Position numbers and translations under genes: made by a program
Notes under the pieces: generated by a model
What the model was told of the DNA's origin: nothing
Databases searched by the model: none
The model's input: only the letters and a program-made list of their open reading frames with translations
Part shown: piece by piece, positions 19,479 through 28,311 of the stretch
Numbering within the stretch: the first letter of the stretch is position 1
Layout: the number at the start of each line of letters is the position of its first letter
Assembly (NCBI GenBank): GCA_016795205.1
Contig: JAEUHZ010000028.1
Location: 124,001 to 188,000 of the forward strand
DNA from: Planctomycetota bacterium
GTDB lineage: Bacteria > Planctomycetota > UBA1135 > GCA-002686595
Direction: 5' to 3'
Length of the DNA: 64,000 bases

Positions 19479-21112
19479 GACGCCTCGCGCTCACGGCCCT
19501 CGCGCTGGGGCTCCTGGCGCTGGGCGCGCGCGCCGAGGACGTGCGGATCGAGCTTTCCGTGACCAGCGTCGCGGGCTCGGCCGTGTACGTCGACCGCGGC
19601 ACCGCCGGCGGCCTCGAGACCGGTGACCGGGTCGAGTTCCGCCTGCCGAACGGCGCGCTGGCGACGGGCGTCGTGCGCTCGGCGGGCCCGAACAGCGCGC
19701 GCATCGAGCTCGACCCCGGCTCGCTCTCGCCGCGGGTCGGTGCGACGGGGACCGCGACCGTGCCCGACACGCGCCCGGGTGCGCAGGAGCCGCGCACGCC
19801 CGCGGGGCCGCCGGCCGAGCGTCCGCCCTGGACGCACCCGCCGGAGACTTGGTCCGAAGACCGGCCGTTGCTCGCGCCAGCCTTCAGCGTGGCCCCCGAG
19901 GACCGCGCGCCACGCTGGCGCGGCCGCGCCTGGCTGCGCTTCGATGGCACGTTCGACCGCGAGCGTGAGCGCGAGTACTCGCTCTTGGCCGTGGGCGCCG
20001 ACGCGACGCTCGAAAACCCGTTCGGCGACGGCGGCTCGCTGCGGATCGGCGCCGAGGGGTTCGCACGCCAGAGCGACCTGGAGGGCGATCTCTTCGAGTA
20101 CGACGACGCGCGCCTGCGCCTGGACCGATTGGTCTACCAGGTCGGCGGCACCGAGGACCGCCCGCACCGCTTCCTCGTCGGCCGCTTCCTCCAGGACAGC
20201 TTCCCGGAGTTGGGCGTGCTCGACGGCGCCGAGTGGAGCGTGCGCACGCGCGGCGGGACCGTGATCGGCGCCTCGCTGGGCTACAGCCCCGAGCCGTTCG
20301 CCGATTTCGACTCGTTCGAGGACCTCCAAGCCGCCGTTTCCGTGCGGCAGTTGTTCGCGTCGGCCGACGTGGGGCTCGCGTACCAGAACACCTGGCACGA
20401 GGGAACCCAGGACCGGAACCTCTTCGTTCTCGACGCCGGCGCGCGTCCGACGGACCGGTTGTCGCTGCGCGCCTCGGCCTGGATCGACGTGTACGGCGGC
20501 TCCGACACGCTCAAGGACGACGGCGTGGAGCTGACCGAGGGCCGCCTCTCCGGCACGTACACGGCCGACGGAGGCCACGGGGTCTCCGCCTTCGTCCTGC
20601 AACGCCGCATCCCCGAGCTCCTGCGCGACGAGTTCCTGATGCGACGCGCGGACGACGTGCAGAACCTGGTGGTCGACCGCGCGGGGATCAACGCCTGGAC
20701 CCGCGCCGGACGCGACGTGCGGCTCGACGCGCGCGTCGAAGGCTGGGACGCTGGCGAGGACGACGGCTGGTCGGCCGAGGTCGGCGGCGGGCTCGACGGC
20801 GCGTTGGGCGGCCAGAGTTCGCTCTACGGTGCGCTCTCGTGGGCGCAGGGGGCGTACAGCTCGGGTCCTGGAGCTCGCATCGACGCCCGCCGCACGTTCG
20901 GCACCACGAGCGCCGGCCTGGGCTGGCGCGCGGCCTGGTACGAGCACGACGACTTCGGCGGCGACGAGGACGAGCTGGCGCAGCACGCCGTCTACGGCAG
21001 CCTGGACCTACCGCTGTGGGGCCGCTGCGACCTGTCGCTCACCGCGGACCGCTCGTTCGGCGACGGCCTCGACGCCTGGGCCGCCGGCATCCTCCTGCAG
21101 GCACGCTTCTGA
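19475..21112 (+). CDS. Outer-membrane beta-barrel protein of the cytochrome operon (porin-like)
   Basis: A 545-residue protein with a signal peptide (RRLALTALALGLLALGARAE), a small N-terminal beta domain (about 22-95, VTSVAGSAVYVDRGTAGGLETG-like fold), a Pro-rich linker (about 97-125) and a long C-terminal region of alternating polar and hydrophobic strands. It ends in Phe (LLQARF), the usual signal for outer-membrane insertion. No CxxCH is present. Its place between two multiheme cytochromes resembles MtrB/PioB-type porins that sheath a cytochrome through the outer membrane, though I cannot show sequence homology by eye. The ATG overlaps the stop of the 26-heme gene. Confidence 0.75.
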   Translation: MRRLALTALALGLLALGARAEDVRIELSVTSVAGSAVYVDRGTAGGLETGDRVEFRLPNGALATGVVRSAGPNSARIELDPGSLSPRVGATGTATVPDTRPGAQEPRTPAGPPAERPPWTHPPETWSEDRPLLAPAFSVAPEDRAPRWRGRAWLRFDGTFDREREREYSLLAVGADATLENPFGDGGSLRIGAEGFARQSDLEGDLFEYDDARLRLDRLVYQVGGTEDRPHRFLVGRFLQDSFPELGVLDGAEWSVRTRGGTVIGASLGYSPEPFADFDSFEDLQAAVSVRQLFASADVGLAYQNTWHEGTQDRNLFVLDAGARPTDRLSLRASAWIDVYGGSDTLKDDGVELTEGRLSGTYTADGGHGVSAFVLQRRIPELLRDEFLMRRADDVQNLVVDRAGINAWTRAGRDVRLDARVEGWDAGEDDGWSAEVGGGLDGALGGQSSLYGALSWAQGAYSSGPGARIDARRTFGTTSAGLGWRAAWYEHDDFGGDEDELAQHAVYGSLDLPLWGRCDLSLTADRSFGDGLDAWAAGILLQARF

Positions 21113-21120
21113 GGCACGCC

Positions 21121-22359
21121 ATGAGATCGCGCACCATTCTGGGACTCCAGCGCACGCACGCCGCGGTCGCGGCGCTGGCGCTGGCGCTCTTGTGCCTGGC
21201 CTGCGCCGCAGGCAGCGCCGGCGGAGCGCAGAGCGTCGCGCGCCAGGCGTGGCGGAAGGCCCGCGGTCCGGTCGTCCCCCACGACACGTTCCCGCGCGAC
21301 TGCTCGCTGTGCCACGTGGGTTCGTCGTGGAACGAGATCCGCGACGACTTCGCCTTCGACCACGCGGCCGAGACGGGCGTGCCGCTCGCCGGCGCGCACC
21401 AGGCCGCCGAGTGCTTGCGGTGTCACAACGACCGGGGACCCGTCGCGGTGTTCGCGGCGCGCGGCTGCGGCGGCTGCCACGAGGACGTCCACCTGGGACG
21501 TCTGGGAAACGCCTGCACGGTGTGCCACGACGAGGCGGCGGGCGACTGGCGGCCAGGCGGCCCGGTTGCCGAGCACGCCAAGACGCGTTTCCCGCTGGTC
21601 GGGGCGCATGCCTCGACCGCCTGCTGGGCCTGCCACCCCGGCGCGCAGGTGGGCAACTTCGTCCAGGCCAGCACGCGCTGCGTCGACTGCCACGCGGCGG
21701 ACCTGGCAGGCGCGAACGAGCCCGACCATGCGCGCCAGGGCTGGACCGACAACTGCGAGCGCTGTCACCTGCCGACGAGCTGGTCGCAGGCCGGTTTCGA
21801 GCACGGGTTCTTCCCGCTGCAGGGCGGGCACCGTGGGCTCGCCTGCTCGGCCTGCCACGTGGGGCGCGACTTCGGGGGCCTCGATCCCACCTGCTACGCC
21901 TGCCACCAGGACGACTACCGCGGCGCGCGCGACCACGTGACGCAGAACTTCCCCACGGACTGCACGCTGTGCCACACGATCGCGCGCTGGGAAGGCGCGC
22001 GCTTCGACCACCGCGGCATCGTCTCGGGCTGTGCCGCCTGCCACCTCGACGACTACCAGGCGGCGCGCCGGCCCGACCACGCGGGTAACGGGTTCCCGAC
22101 CTCCTGCGAGCAGTGCCACACGACGAAGACCTGGGGCGACGGCCAGTTCTCGCACCCGCAGTTCCCGATCACGAGCGGCGCGCATCGCAACCTGACGTGC
22201 CAGCAATGCCATCCCGTGCCAGGCGCCTTCCGCCAGTTCTCCTGCACGGACTGCCACGAGCATCGCCAGCGCGAGACCGACGACGATCACGACCGCGTGC
22301 CCGGCTACGTCTACAAGAGCTCGGCCTGCTACGCTTGCCACCCGGACGGGAACGACTGA
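21121..22359 (+). CDS. 15-heme c-type cytochrome, probably exported to outer membrane or surface
   Basis: A 412-residue protein with a signal sequence (AALALALLCLACAAG; the LAC could be an imperfect lipobox) and 15 CxxCH motifs by count. Repeating units FDHxxxTGVPLxGAH-CxxCH and FPTxCxxCHTTKTW, plus the C-terminal VPGYVYKSSACYACHPDG, match the cytochrome c3/c7-like family found in bacteria with extracellular electron transfer. As a lipoprotein or secreted partner it could be the outer terminal of the conduit. GAGG lies 6 bases before ATG 21121, and the gene is 8 bp after the barrel gene. Confidence 0.92.
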   Translation: MRSRTILGLQRTHAAVAALALALLCLACAAGSAGGAQSVARQAWRKARGPVVPHDTFPRDCSLCHVGSSWNEIRDDFAFDHAAETGVPLAGAHQAAECLRCHNDRGPVAVFAARGCGGCHEDVHLGRLGNACTVCHDEAAGDWRPGGPVAEHAKTRFPLVGAHASTACWACHPGAQVGNFVQASTRCVDCHAADLAGANEPDHARQGWTDNCERCHLPTSWSQAGFEHGFFPLQGGHRGLACSACHVGRDFGGLDPTCYACHQDDYRGARDHVTQNFPTDCTLCHTIARWEGARFDHRGIVSGCAACHLDDYQAARRPDHAGNGFPTSCEQCHTTKTWGDGQFSHPQFPITSGAHRNLTCQQCHPVPGAFRQFSCTDCHEHRQRETDDDHDRVPGYVYKSSACYACHPDGND

Positions 22360-22406
22360 CGTCGCGCGCGGGCCGGAGCGCGGCGCGCACCCGTGCGCGG
22401 CTTCCG

Positions 22407-23777
22407 ATGCAGCACCTGTCGCGACTCACGCTCCTCGGCCTGGTGGCGCTGGGCTTGCTCGTGGTGGCCCTGGTCGCGGCGTTGGTCCTGCGCTGGACGG
22501 GCGCGGCCGCGCGCGCCGACGAGCTCGCGCGCCTCGCCACACAGCGCCGCCCGGCGCTCCCGGCCGACCTGCCGGAGCCGACAGACCCGCGGCCCGAGGC
22601 CACGGGTTGGTTCGCGGAGCTCGTCGCGGCGCGCATCCGCTGGACGCCCGAGGAGCTCGCCGCGCCGGAGTCGTACGCCCGTCTGCGGGCCAGGGCGCGG
22701 GCCACAGAGCTGGCTGCGGAGGCCGAGGAGGCCTTCGCCGCGCTCGAGGGTTGCGCCGGCACGGGCGCGAGCGAGGCCCTGCAACGCGTGGTCGAGGTGC
22801 TCGCAGCGCGCGACGGGATCGCCGGGGAGCCGCCCTGCGGCGCGGAGGCAGCGCGGCTCCTCGCGCTGGGAACGCGCGCGCGGCTCGACGTCGCGCGGCG
22901 CGCGCGCGAGTACGGGGCGGTGTCACCACGCGTCGTGAACGGTGCGTTGGAACGCGACGGCGCCGTGCTGCCGCAGCTCCCGATCCTGCAGGCGCTCGAG
23001 CTCGCCGATGCCGTGTCGCTCGAGCTGGCCCGCGCGATCTGGTCGGAGCAACCCGCGCTCGTGCCCGAGCTGCTGCTCGCAGCGCTCGACGTGGCGCGCG
23101 TCCTGGGCAGCGCGCCCTTCCTGGTGGCCGCGCTGGGCGCGTCCGAGGTCGAGTCGCGCCTGCTGGCGGCGCTCGAGTTCGCGCTGTCCGCGGTGCCCGA
23201 GGACCTGGACCTCTCCAAGATCGAGGACGAGCTCGCGGCACTGCGGCCCCGCGAGCGGCTCGTGCGCGCCATGGAGGGCGAGCGCGCGCTCGGGAACCGC
23301 GCCTTCGAGCTGCTGAGGCAGGGCGCGCGGCCGACCTGGGTCGACGGCGGATCCTGGCTGCCGATTGCCCTGATCGCAGCGCACGACCAGGCCGCGTTCC
23401 TGCGCGCCTGGCGCGAGCAGATCGGGCGCGCCGGCTGCGCCGCGTACCAGCGCGAGCCGCCGGCTCGGCCGGGCTGGTCGGACCGTCAACTCGCGCCGAT
23501 CACGGCGCTCCTCGTGCGCACGGACTTCGCGGGCGCGGTCGACGCGCTCGAGGCCCGCCTGGCGCTGGCGCGCGCCGCGCTCGTCGCGCGCCGCGGCGGG
23601 GCGCAGGCGCTCCTGGAGCACGTCGCCCGCAGCGCGGACCCCTACGACGGCCGTCCGCTGCGCGTGGGCTTCGCCGACTCGGGCGTGGTCGTGCTGTGGT
23701 CCGTGGGAGCCGACGGGCGGGACGACGGCGGGCTCGACGAGGCGCGCGACGTCGTGTGGCGCTTCAAGCCGCGCTGA
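22407..23777 (+). CDS. Membrane-anchored hypothetical protein at end of cytochrome operon
   Basis: A 456-residue protein with one N-terminal membrane helix (LTLLGLVALGLLVVALVAAL, about 7-28) and a long alpha-helical, Ala/Leu/Glu-rich exported domain. The C-terminus has DPYDGRPLRVGF followed by WSVGADGRDDGG and DVVWRF, a tail I recognise from uncharacterised planctomycete exported proteins. There is no heme motif. It follows the 15-heme gene by 47 bp without an obvious ribosome binding site, so membership in the operon is likely but not certain. The 3' end overlaps the convergent BtuF-like gene by 14 bp. Confidence 0.7.
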   Translation: MQHLSRLTLLGLVALGLLVVALVAALVLRWTGAAARADELARLATQRRPALPADLPEPTDPRPEATGWFAELVAARIRWTPEELAAPESYARLRARARATELAAEAEEAFAALEGCAGTGASEALQRVVEVLAARDGIAGEPPCGAEAARLLALGTRARLDVARRAREYGAVSPRVVNGALERDGAVLPQLPILQALELADAVSLELARAIWSEQPALVPELLLAALDVARVLGSAPFLVAALGASEVESRLLAALEFALSAVPEDLDLSKIEDELAALRPRERLVRAMEGERALGNRAFELLRQGARPTWVDGGSWLPIALIAAHDQAAFLRAWREQIGRAGCAAYQREPPARPGWSDRQLAPITALLVRTDFAGAVDALEARLALARAALVARRGGAQALLEHVARSADPYDGRPLRVGFADSGVVVLWSVGADGRDDGGLDEARDVVWRFKPR

Positions 23778-24534
23778 CCCCCGAGCGCGCGGCTTCGATG
23801 CGCGAGAGCGCGTACTCGATGCCCGCCGGGGTACGCGAGCCGTGCCAGGACAGGTACTCGCCATCGACGATCTCGAAGCGGTGCCGCGCCAGGCCGGTGA
23901 GCGCGGCCAGCTCGTCCGCGTGATGCTCTTGGAACGGGAACGGCTCCGTGCACAGCAGCACGGCGTCGGGCGCGGCTGCGGCCAGCTCCTGCGCGCTGAT
24001 CTCCGGGTAGCGCTGGGCATGCCGCGCGAACACGTTCTCGCCTCCGGAGAGCTCGAGCAGGGCGCTGGCATAGGTGTCGCCGTTGACCGCCATGAACGGC
24101 TTGCGCCAGATCAAGTAGGCGAAGCGGACGCGCGGCTTGCCGTCGGCCCGCAGACGCGCCTCGACGATACGCCGCTCGATGTCGGCTGCCACGGACGCTC
24201 CGGCCTCGGGGCTCCCGATCGAATCGGCGATGGAGCGCACCATCGCGGCCGTCTCAGCCGCGTCGCGCGGCATCGAGACGTGGCAACGGATCCCGGCCTC
24301 ACGCAGCAGCTCGGCATCCTCGCGACGGTTCTCCTCCTCGTTCATCAGGACCAGATCGGGGGCGAGCTCGACGATGCGGCGCACGTCGGGCGTCTTCGTG
24401 CCGCCGACCTTCTCGACGCGCGCGACGCCTTCGGCGGGGTGCACGCACCACTCCGTGACGCCGACCAGGTCGGCGCCCCGGCCCAGGGCGAAGACGAGCT
24501 CGGTGAGGCTCGGGCACAGGGAGACGATGCGCAT
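23764..24534 (-). CDS. BtuF-like cobalamin/metal-chelate-binding protein (helical backbone receptor)
   Basis: A 256-residue protein with the two-lobed periplasmic-binding fold of BtuF/FhuD: start MRIVSLCPSLTELVFALG, VGVTEWCVHP, the VGGTKTPDVRRIVELAPDLVL segment and AVNGDTYASALLELSGG. Such proteins deliver vitamin B12 or siderophores to ABC importers. It lacks a signal peptide, like a known group of cytosol-predicted cobalamin-binding proteins, and no permease lies nearby. The B12-dependent mutase and MeaB genes 10-16 kb away make cobalamin a sensible ligand, but this is inference. Confidence 0.8.
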   Translation of the reverse strand: MRIVSLCPSLTELVFALGRGADLVGVTEWCVHPAEGVARVEKVGGTKTPDVRRIVELAPDLVLMNEEENRREDAELLREAGIRCHVSMPRDAAETAAMVRSIADSIGSPEAGASVAADIERRIVEARLRADGKPRVRFAYLIWRKPFMAVNGDTYASALLELSGGENVFARHAQRYPEISAQELAAAAPDAVLLCTEPFPFQEHHADELAALTGLARHRFEIVDGEYLSWHGSRTPAGIEYALSRIEAARSGVSAA

Positions 24535-24573
24535 CGTGCGGAGAATGTCCCTCCAGAGTACCCTGCGTCGCGC

Positions 24574-25110
24574 ATGAGCGCCTTCGATGCAGCGACGGAG
24601 ATCGATGCCTTTCAGGCGGGAGCCGCGGCCGTGCTCGCGCTCCTCGGCGGAGATGCTCACGCGCTCGCGGCGCGCAACCCGGCGGTCTCGGGCTGGTCCG
24701 CGCTGGAGCACGCGAGCCACGTGACGCTCGCCAACGAGCTCGTGCTGCGCAACCTCCAGAACCTGGCCCGGGGTGCGGGCCTGCTCGTGGTGGCCGAGGC
24801 CGAGCAGGACCCGCGCGCGCTGGCGATCCTGGAGCGCGGCGTGCTGCCGCGCGGGGAGGCGCGCTCCCCGCGCATGGTCGTGCCGCCCTCCGACATCGAC
24901 CTCGCGACCGCGCGCGAGTGGGCCGAGCGCTTCGTGGCCGATTTGCAGGCGTTTCGCCGGGGATTCACCGCGCGAGGAGGCCCGCCCCGCCTGTTCGTCC
25001 CCCACCAGATCCTGGGCCCGCTGAGCCTCGCGGAATGGGCGCGCTTCGGCGCCGTCCACACGCGCCACCACCTCGCGATCGCGCGCGAGGCGCTGGCGGC
25101 GACGGTCTGA
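24574..25110 (+). CDS. DinB family protein
   Basis: A 178-residue helical protein. SGWSALEHASHVTLANELVLRNL gives the first conserved His helix, and the C-terminal FGAVHTRHHLAIAREAL gives the second (HTxHH), as in DinB/YfiT four-helix metalloproteins that bind a metal through three His and often act as thiol transferases. The function is not known here. It is divergent from the BtuF-like gene (39-bp spacer). Confidence 0.82.
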   Translation: MSAFDAATEIDAFQAGAAAVLALLGGDAHALAARNPAVSGWSALEHASHVTLANELVLRNLQNLARGAGLLVVAEAEQDPRALAILERGVLPRGEARSPRMVVPPSDIDLATAREWAERFVADLQAFRRGFTARGGPPRLFVPHQILGPLSLAEWARFGAVHTRHHLAIAREALAATV

Positions 25111-25307
25111 GGCCTGTTCCGACCCGTGACGCCGTCGAAGCCAGGATCGGGGGCGCTGTCAGAGCGTTGCCCTGCCGGGGGCCGTTCCACGATGCTAGCT
25201 GACGTGCTGCCCCCCTCGCCTGAGCGAACCACGCCTCGTGACACGCGACCGAGCTGCTGGTCCGCGCTGGCGCAGGTCCGCACCGTCCCCTCGCGGAGTG
25301 ACGCAGC

Positions 25308-27365
25308 GTGACGGAGTGGCTGGCGCGCTTCGACCCCGCTGGCGCCACAACCGCCGCACGCTGTGCTGCCGACGGGCCCGCAGCGGACGGCCGCGCGCGC
25401 TTCGAGCGGGCGTGCGCGCGGGCGCTGCTCGGACGCGACGACGAGGCGCGCGCAGATCTCCAGGCTTGCGCAGCCGAGCTCGGTGACGCCGCGCACGTCG
25501 AGCTCGCCCATCTCGACGTGCGCGGGCGCGGCGGGGTCGAGGCGGCCTGCTCCGTGCTCGAAGCCGTGCTCGCCCGCGTCGAGCGCGGGAGCGCGCTCGA
25601 GGCTCGCACCCTCCACATCCTGGGTCTCGCCCGTGGGAAGCTGCGGCGCACGGCTTTGGCCACCGACGCGCTGCTGAGCGCGGCGGATCGCTACCGCGCC
25701 CTGGGCGACCTCGGGGCGTTGGCGCAGGTGCAGGACACGCTGGGATCGCTGTTCGCGGCGCAGGGACGCCTCGACTTCGCGTCAGCGCACTATGCGGCGT
25801 CCATGGTCGGGAAGCTGCGCGCCGGCGACGTGGCCGGGATCGCCGTGACGCTCGGCAACCTCGGTCGGCTCCACCTGCGCGCCGGACGGTTCGAGGAGGC
25901 GCTCGACTGCTTCCGCCTCGATCTCGAGCTCGCCACGAGCCTCGCGGACGAGCGTGGGATGGCGCGCATGCACGAGGACCTCGGCCGCGCCCACATGGGG
26001 CTCGAACGCTGGGACGAGGCGCGGGCGGAGCTCCAACGTGCGCTGGCGATCGCCGAGCCGCGCCAGCATCTCGACCTCGTGTTCTTCGCGCGGCACGACT
26101 TGGCGCTCGTCGAGCTCGAGGCTGGGCGCGCCGACGAGGCGCGGGAGCACGTGGCGCGCGCCGAGGCCGCCCTTTCCGAGCCGCGCGACGCGTACCTCGA
26201 GGCCCTGCTCGTCGCCGTGCGCGGGCGCCTGCTGGCCGTGGCGGGCGACCCGGCGGCGAGCGCGCTGCTCGAGGACGCCTGCGAGCGCTTCGGGCGCCTC
26301 GAGTTGCCCGATCACGAGATCCCCGCCCGGCTCGCGCTGGCCGAGGCGCGGCTCTCCTCCGACGAGCGCGTCGCGGCCGAGCGCGACCTCGCGCGCGCGC
26401 TGGAGCTGGCCCGGCTCGACGGCCAGGCCCGCTGGCTGCCCCCGGTGCGCGAGGCCATGGCGCGGCTCTCGGTGGTCGAGAGCCTGGTCGACGAGCGCGG
26501 GCGCCTGGCCGCACCCGGAGAGAAACCCGCGGGAGCTGACGGCTACGTGCTGCTCGCGCAACTGGGCAAGGGAGCGTTCGGCGAAGTCTGGCGGGCCTAT
26601 GACCCGCAGCGCGCGCGGGTCGTGGCGTTGAAGCGGCTCGACCTCGAGCGCCTGTACGACCCCGAGAAGCGTGCGCGCCGCGTGGCCTCGGCGCGCACCG
26701 AGCTGGCCGCGGCGTCCGCCCTGCGCCACCCGGGGATTGCACGCGTCTTCGCCTTCGGCGTCGACGGCGCGCAGGGCGCCTACGTCGTGCAGGAGCTCAT
26801 CGACGGCGAGAGCCTGCGCGCCCGGATGTCCAGGCGGACACCCGACGCTCCCGGCCGCGTGCTGGACACCGCCGGCCGCATGGCCCGCGCGCTCCAGACC
26901 CTGCACTCCGCCGGCGTCGTGCACCGCGACCTGAAGCCCGAGAACGTGATCCTGCGCCGCACGAGCGGCGGACCGGTGCTGATCGACTTCGGCCTGGCGC
27001 TCGCGCCCGGCGGGGAGCTCGCGCCGAACGCCGTGGCCGGCACGCTCCTCTACATGGCGCCCGAGCAGGCTGCGGGCGAGGAGGTGACGGGTGCCGCCGA
27101 TCTGTACGCCTTGGGCACCGTGCTCTACGAGTGGTGGGCCGGCCGACGCCCGCTGAGCTTCAGCGGAGCGAGCTTCGAGGAGTGCGTGGAGACCCTGCGG
27201 CGCGAGACGCCGGTGTCGCTCGCCGGCCTGCGCCCCGATCTCGGAACGGAATGCACGAGCCTGGTCGACGAGCTGCTGCGCAAGGAGCCCACGAGCCGCC
27301 CCGACGTCGAAGAGGTCGCGGAACGCTGCGAGGCGCTCGCCGCGAGGCTGCTCGGCCGGGCCTGA
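25308..27365 (+). CDS. Ser/Thr protein kinase with N-terminal TPR domain
   Basis: A 685-residue protein. Residues about 30-400 are TPR-like helical repeats (ALDCFRLDLELA, EARAELQRALAIAEP). The kinase domain runs from 412 to the end: P-loop LGKGAFGEVW (419-428), VALKRL lysine near 442, catalytic H539-R-D-L-K-P-E-N, D560-F-G, and the MAPEQ activation-segment motif. Every catalytic residue is present, so it should be active. There is no membrane helix. The TPR domain precedes the kinase, the reverse of many bacterial STKs. GTG start 25308. The sigma-like gene lies 132 bp downstream on the same strand, a pairing seen with STK-linked ECF sigma factors of planctomycetes. Confidence 0.9.
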   Translation: MTEWLARFDPAGATTAARCAADGPAADGRARFERACARALLGRDDEARADLQACAAELGDAAHVELAHLDVRGRGGVEAACSVLEAVLARVERGSALEARTLHILGLARGKLRRTALATDALLSAADRYRALGDLGALAQVQDTLGSLFAAQGRLDFASAHYAASMVGKLRAGDVAGIAVTLGNLGRLHLRAGRFEEALDCFRLDLELATSLADERGMARMHEDLGRAHMGLERWDEARAELQRALAIAEPRQHLDLVFFARHDLALVELEAGRADEAREHVARAEAALSEPRDAYLEALLVAVRGRLLAVAGDPAASALLEDACERFGRLELPDHEIPARLALAEARLSSDERVAAERDLARALELARLDGQARWLPPVREAMARLSVVESLVDERGRLAAPGEKPAGADGYVLLAQLGKGAFGEVWRAYDPQRARVVALKRLDLERLYDPEKRARRVASARTELAAASALRHPGIARVFAFGVDGAQGAYVVQELIDGESLRARMSRRTPDAPGRVLDTAGRMARALQTLHSAGVVHRDLKPENVILRRTSGGPVLIDFGLALAPGGELAPNAVAGTLLYMAPEQAAGEEVTGAADLYALGTVLYEWWAGRRPLSFSGASFEECVETLRRETPVSLAGLRPDLGTECTSLVDELLRKEPTSRPDVEEVAERCEALAARLLGRA

Positions 27366-27497
27366 GGCATGGCCGCGGCGGCCTCGAGACCGCATGCTGG
27401 GGCACGCGCGCGCGAAGTCGCCGCGCGGGACGGGAGCCGTGGCCTGCCGCGCTAGGATGCGTCGGGCCCTCGCAGGTCCCGCCCCGAGCATCGCTTC

Positions 27498-28133
27498 CTG
27501 ACCACGAGCTGGAGCCTCGTCGCCGCCGCGACGGACTCCGAGCGCGCGCGCGCGGCGCGCGGCGGGTTGGCCCAGGCCTATTGGTTCCCGCTCTACGCCC
27601 ACGCGCGGCGGCTCGGGGTCGAGCCGCACGAGGCCGAGGACGTCGTCCAGGGCTTCTTCGCACGCCTGCTCGAGACCAGTGACCTCGCCCGACTCGTGCG
27701 TGGCGAGTCGCGCTTCCGCGCCTCCCTCTGGGCGGCGCAGCGCAACCACGTGGCGGACCGGCGGGCGCGCGAGCTCGTCGGTCGCGCGCTCGCGCGTCTC
27801 GAGACCGAGTACCGCGGCACGGGACGCGGCGCGCTCTTCGACGCGCTGCGCCCCGAGCTGGAAGCCCGCGGCGAGCCCGACCGGCGGTACCTGCACGCCT
27901 CGGAGGTCAAGACCGACCTGGGCGCGGCGCAGCAGCCACCCGCGCCCAGCTCCGGCCCGGCGCTGGCCGCGCGCGCCGCGGATCCAACCGCGAGCCGTGC
28001 GCGGGACGTGCGGGCCTCCCCCCCACGGTCCGTGCCCAGGCTCGTGCCACGCGACCTCTTCCTGCGCCTCGTGATCGCGCTCGTGATCGGCCTGAACCTC
28101 CTGGCACTCCTGCTCATCCTGCTCCTCTTCTGA
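27498..28133 (+). CDS. Truncated sigma-70-like protein: region 2 fused to a C-terminal membrane helix
   Basis: The frame reads TTSWSLVAAATDSERA, then AYWFPLYAHARRLG, the start of planctomycete ECF-like sigma factors. Region 2 follows (DVVQGFFARLLE, FRASLWAAQRNHVADRR) and GTGRGALFDALRPEL, which in full-length relatives precedes region 4. Region 4 is missing. Instead there is a Pro/Ala-rich linker and a 24-residue membrane helix (FLRLVIALVIGLNLL...). The start is uncertain: no ATG or GTG is in frame after the stop at 27453, so CTG 27498 or TTG 27567 are the options, and homology favours the upstream one. It could be a membrane-held sigma fragment controlled by the upstream kinase, or a decayed gene. 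Confidence 0.6.
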   Translation: MTTSWSLVAAATDSERARAARGGLAQAYWFPLYAHARRLGVEPHEAEDVVQGFFARLLETSDLARLVRGESRFRASLWAAQRNHVADRRARELVGRALARLETEYRGTGRGALFDALRPELEARGEPDRRYLHASEVKTDLGAAQQPPAPSSGPALAARAADPTASRARDVRASPPRSVPRLVPRDLFLRLVIALVIGLNLLALLLILLLF

Positions 28134-28144
28134 AAGGCAAGCCC

Positions 28145-28306
28145 GTGAACCTCCAAGTGAACCCTGGCACCAACGCCGTGCTGCTGCTGAGCGTCGTGAC
28201 GACGCTCGTCGGCGTGATCTCGACCGTCTTCTGGATGGTCGTGAGCTGGCGCGCGATGCGCGCGCACGAGCGCATCGCCGACCGCATCGACGAGAAGCTG
28301 CGCTGA
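28145..28306 (+). CDS. Small single-span membrane protein (53 aa)
   Basis: It starts GTG 28145, 11 bp after the sigma-like gene, with AAGGCAAG in front. One membrane helix (AVLLLSVVTTLVGVISTVFW) is followed by a charged tail with a short amphipathic coil (HERIADRIDEKL). I do not recognise a family. Its tight spacing to a protein that itself ends in a membrane helix suggests the two may act together. Very short, so moderate confidence. Confidence 0.55.
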   Translation: MNLQVNPGTNAVLLLSVVTTLVGVISTVFWMVVSWRAMRAHERIADRIDEKLR

Positions 28307-28311
28307 CGGAC

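Noticed and set aside
23764-23777. Possible bidirectional terminator at the convergent overlap
   Set aside because: No stem of useful length or T-run; simply two genes whose ends overlap by 14 bp.
27457-27501. ATG at 27457 as start of the sigma-like gene
   Set aside because: It is in another frame and reaches a TGA at 27499-27501 before the conserved region.
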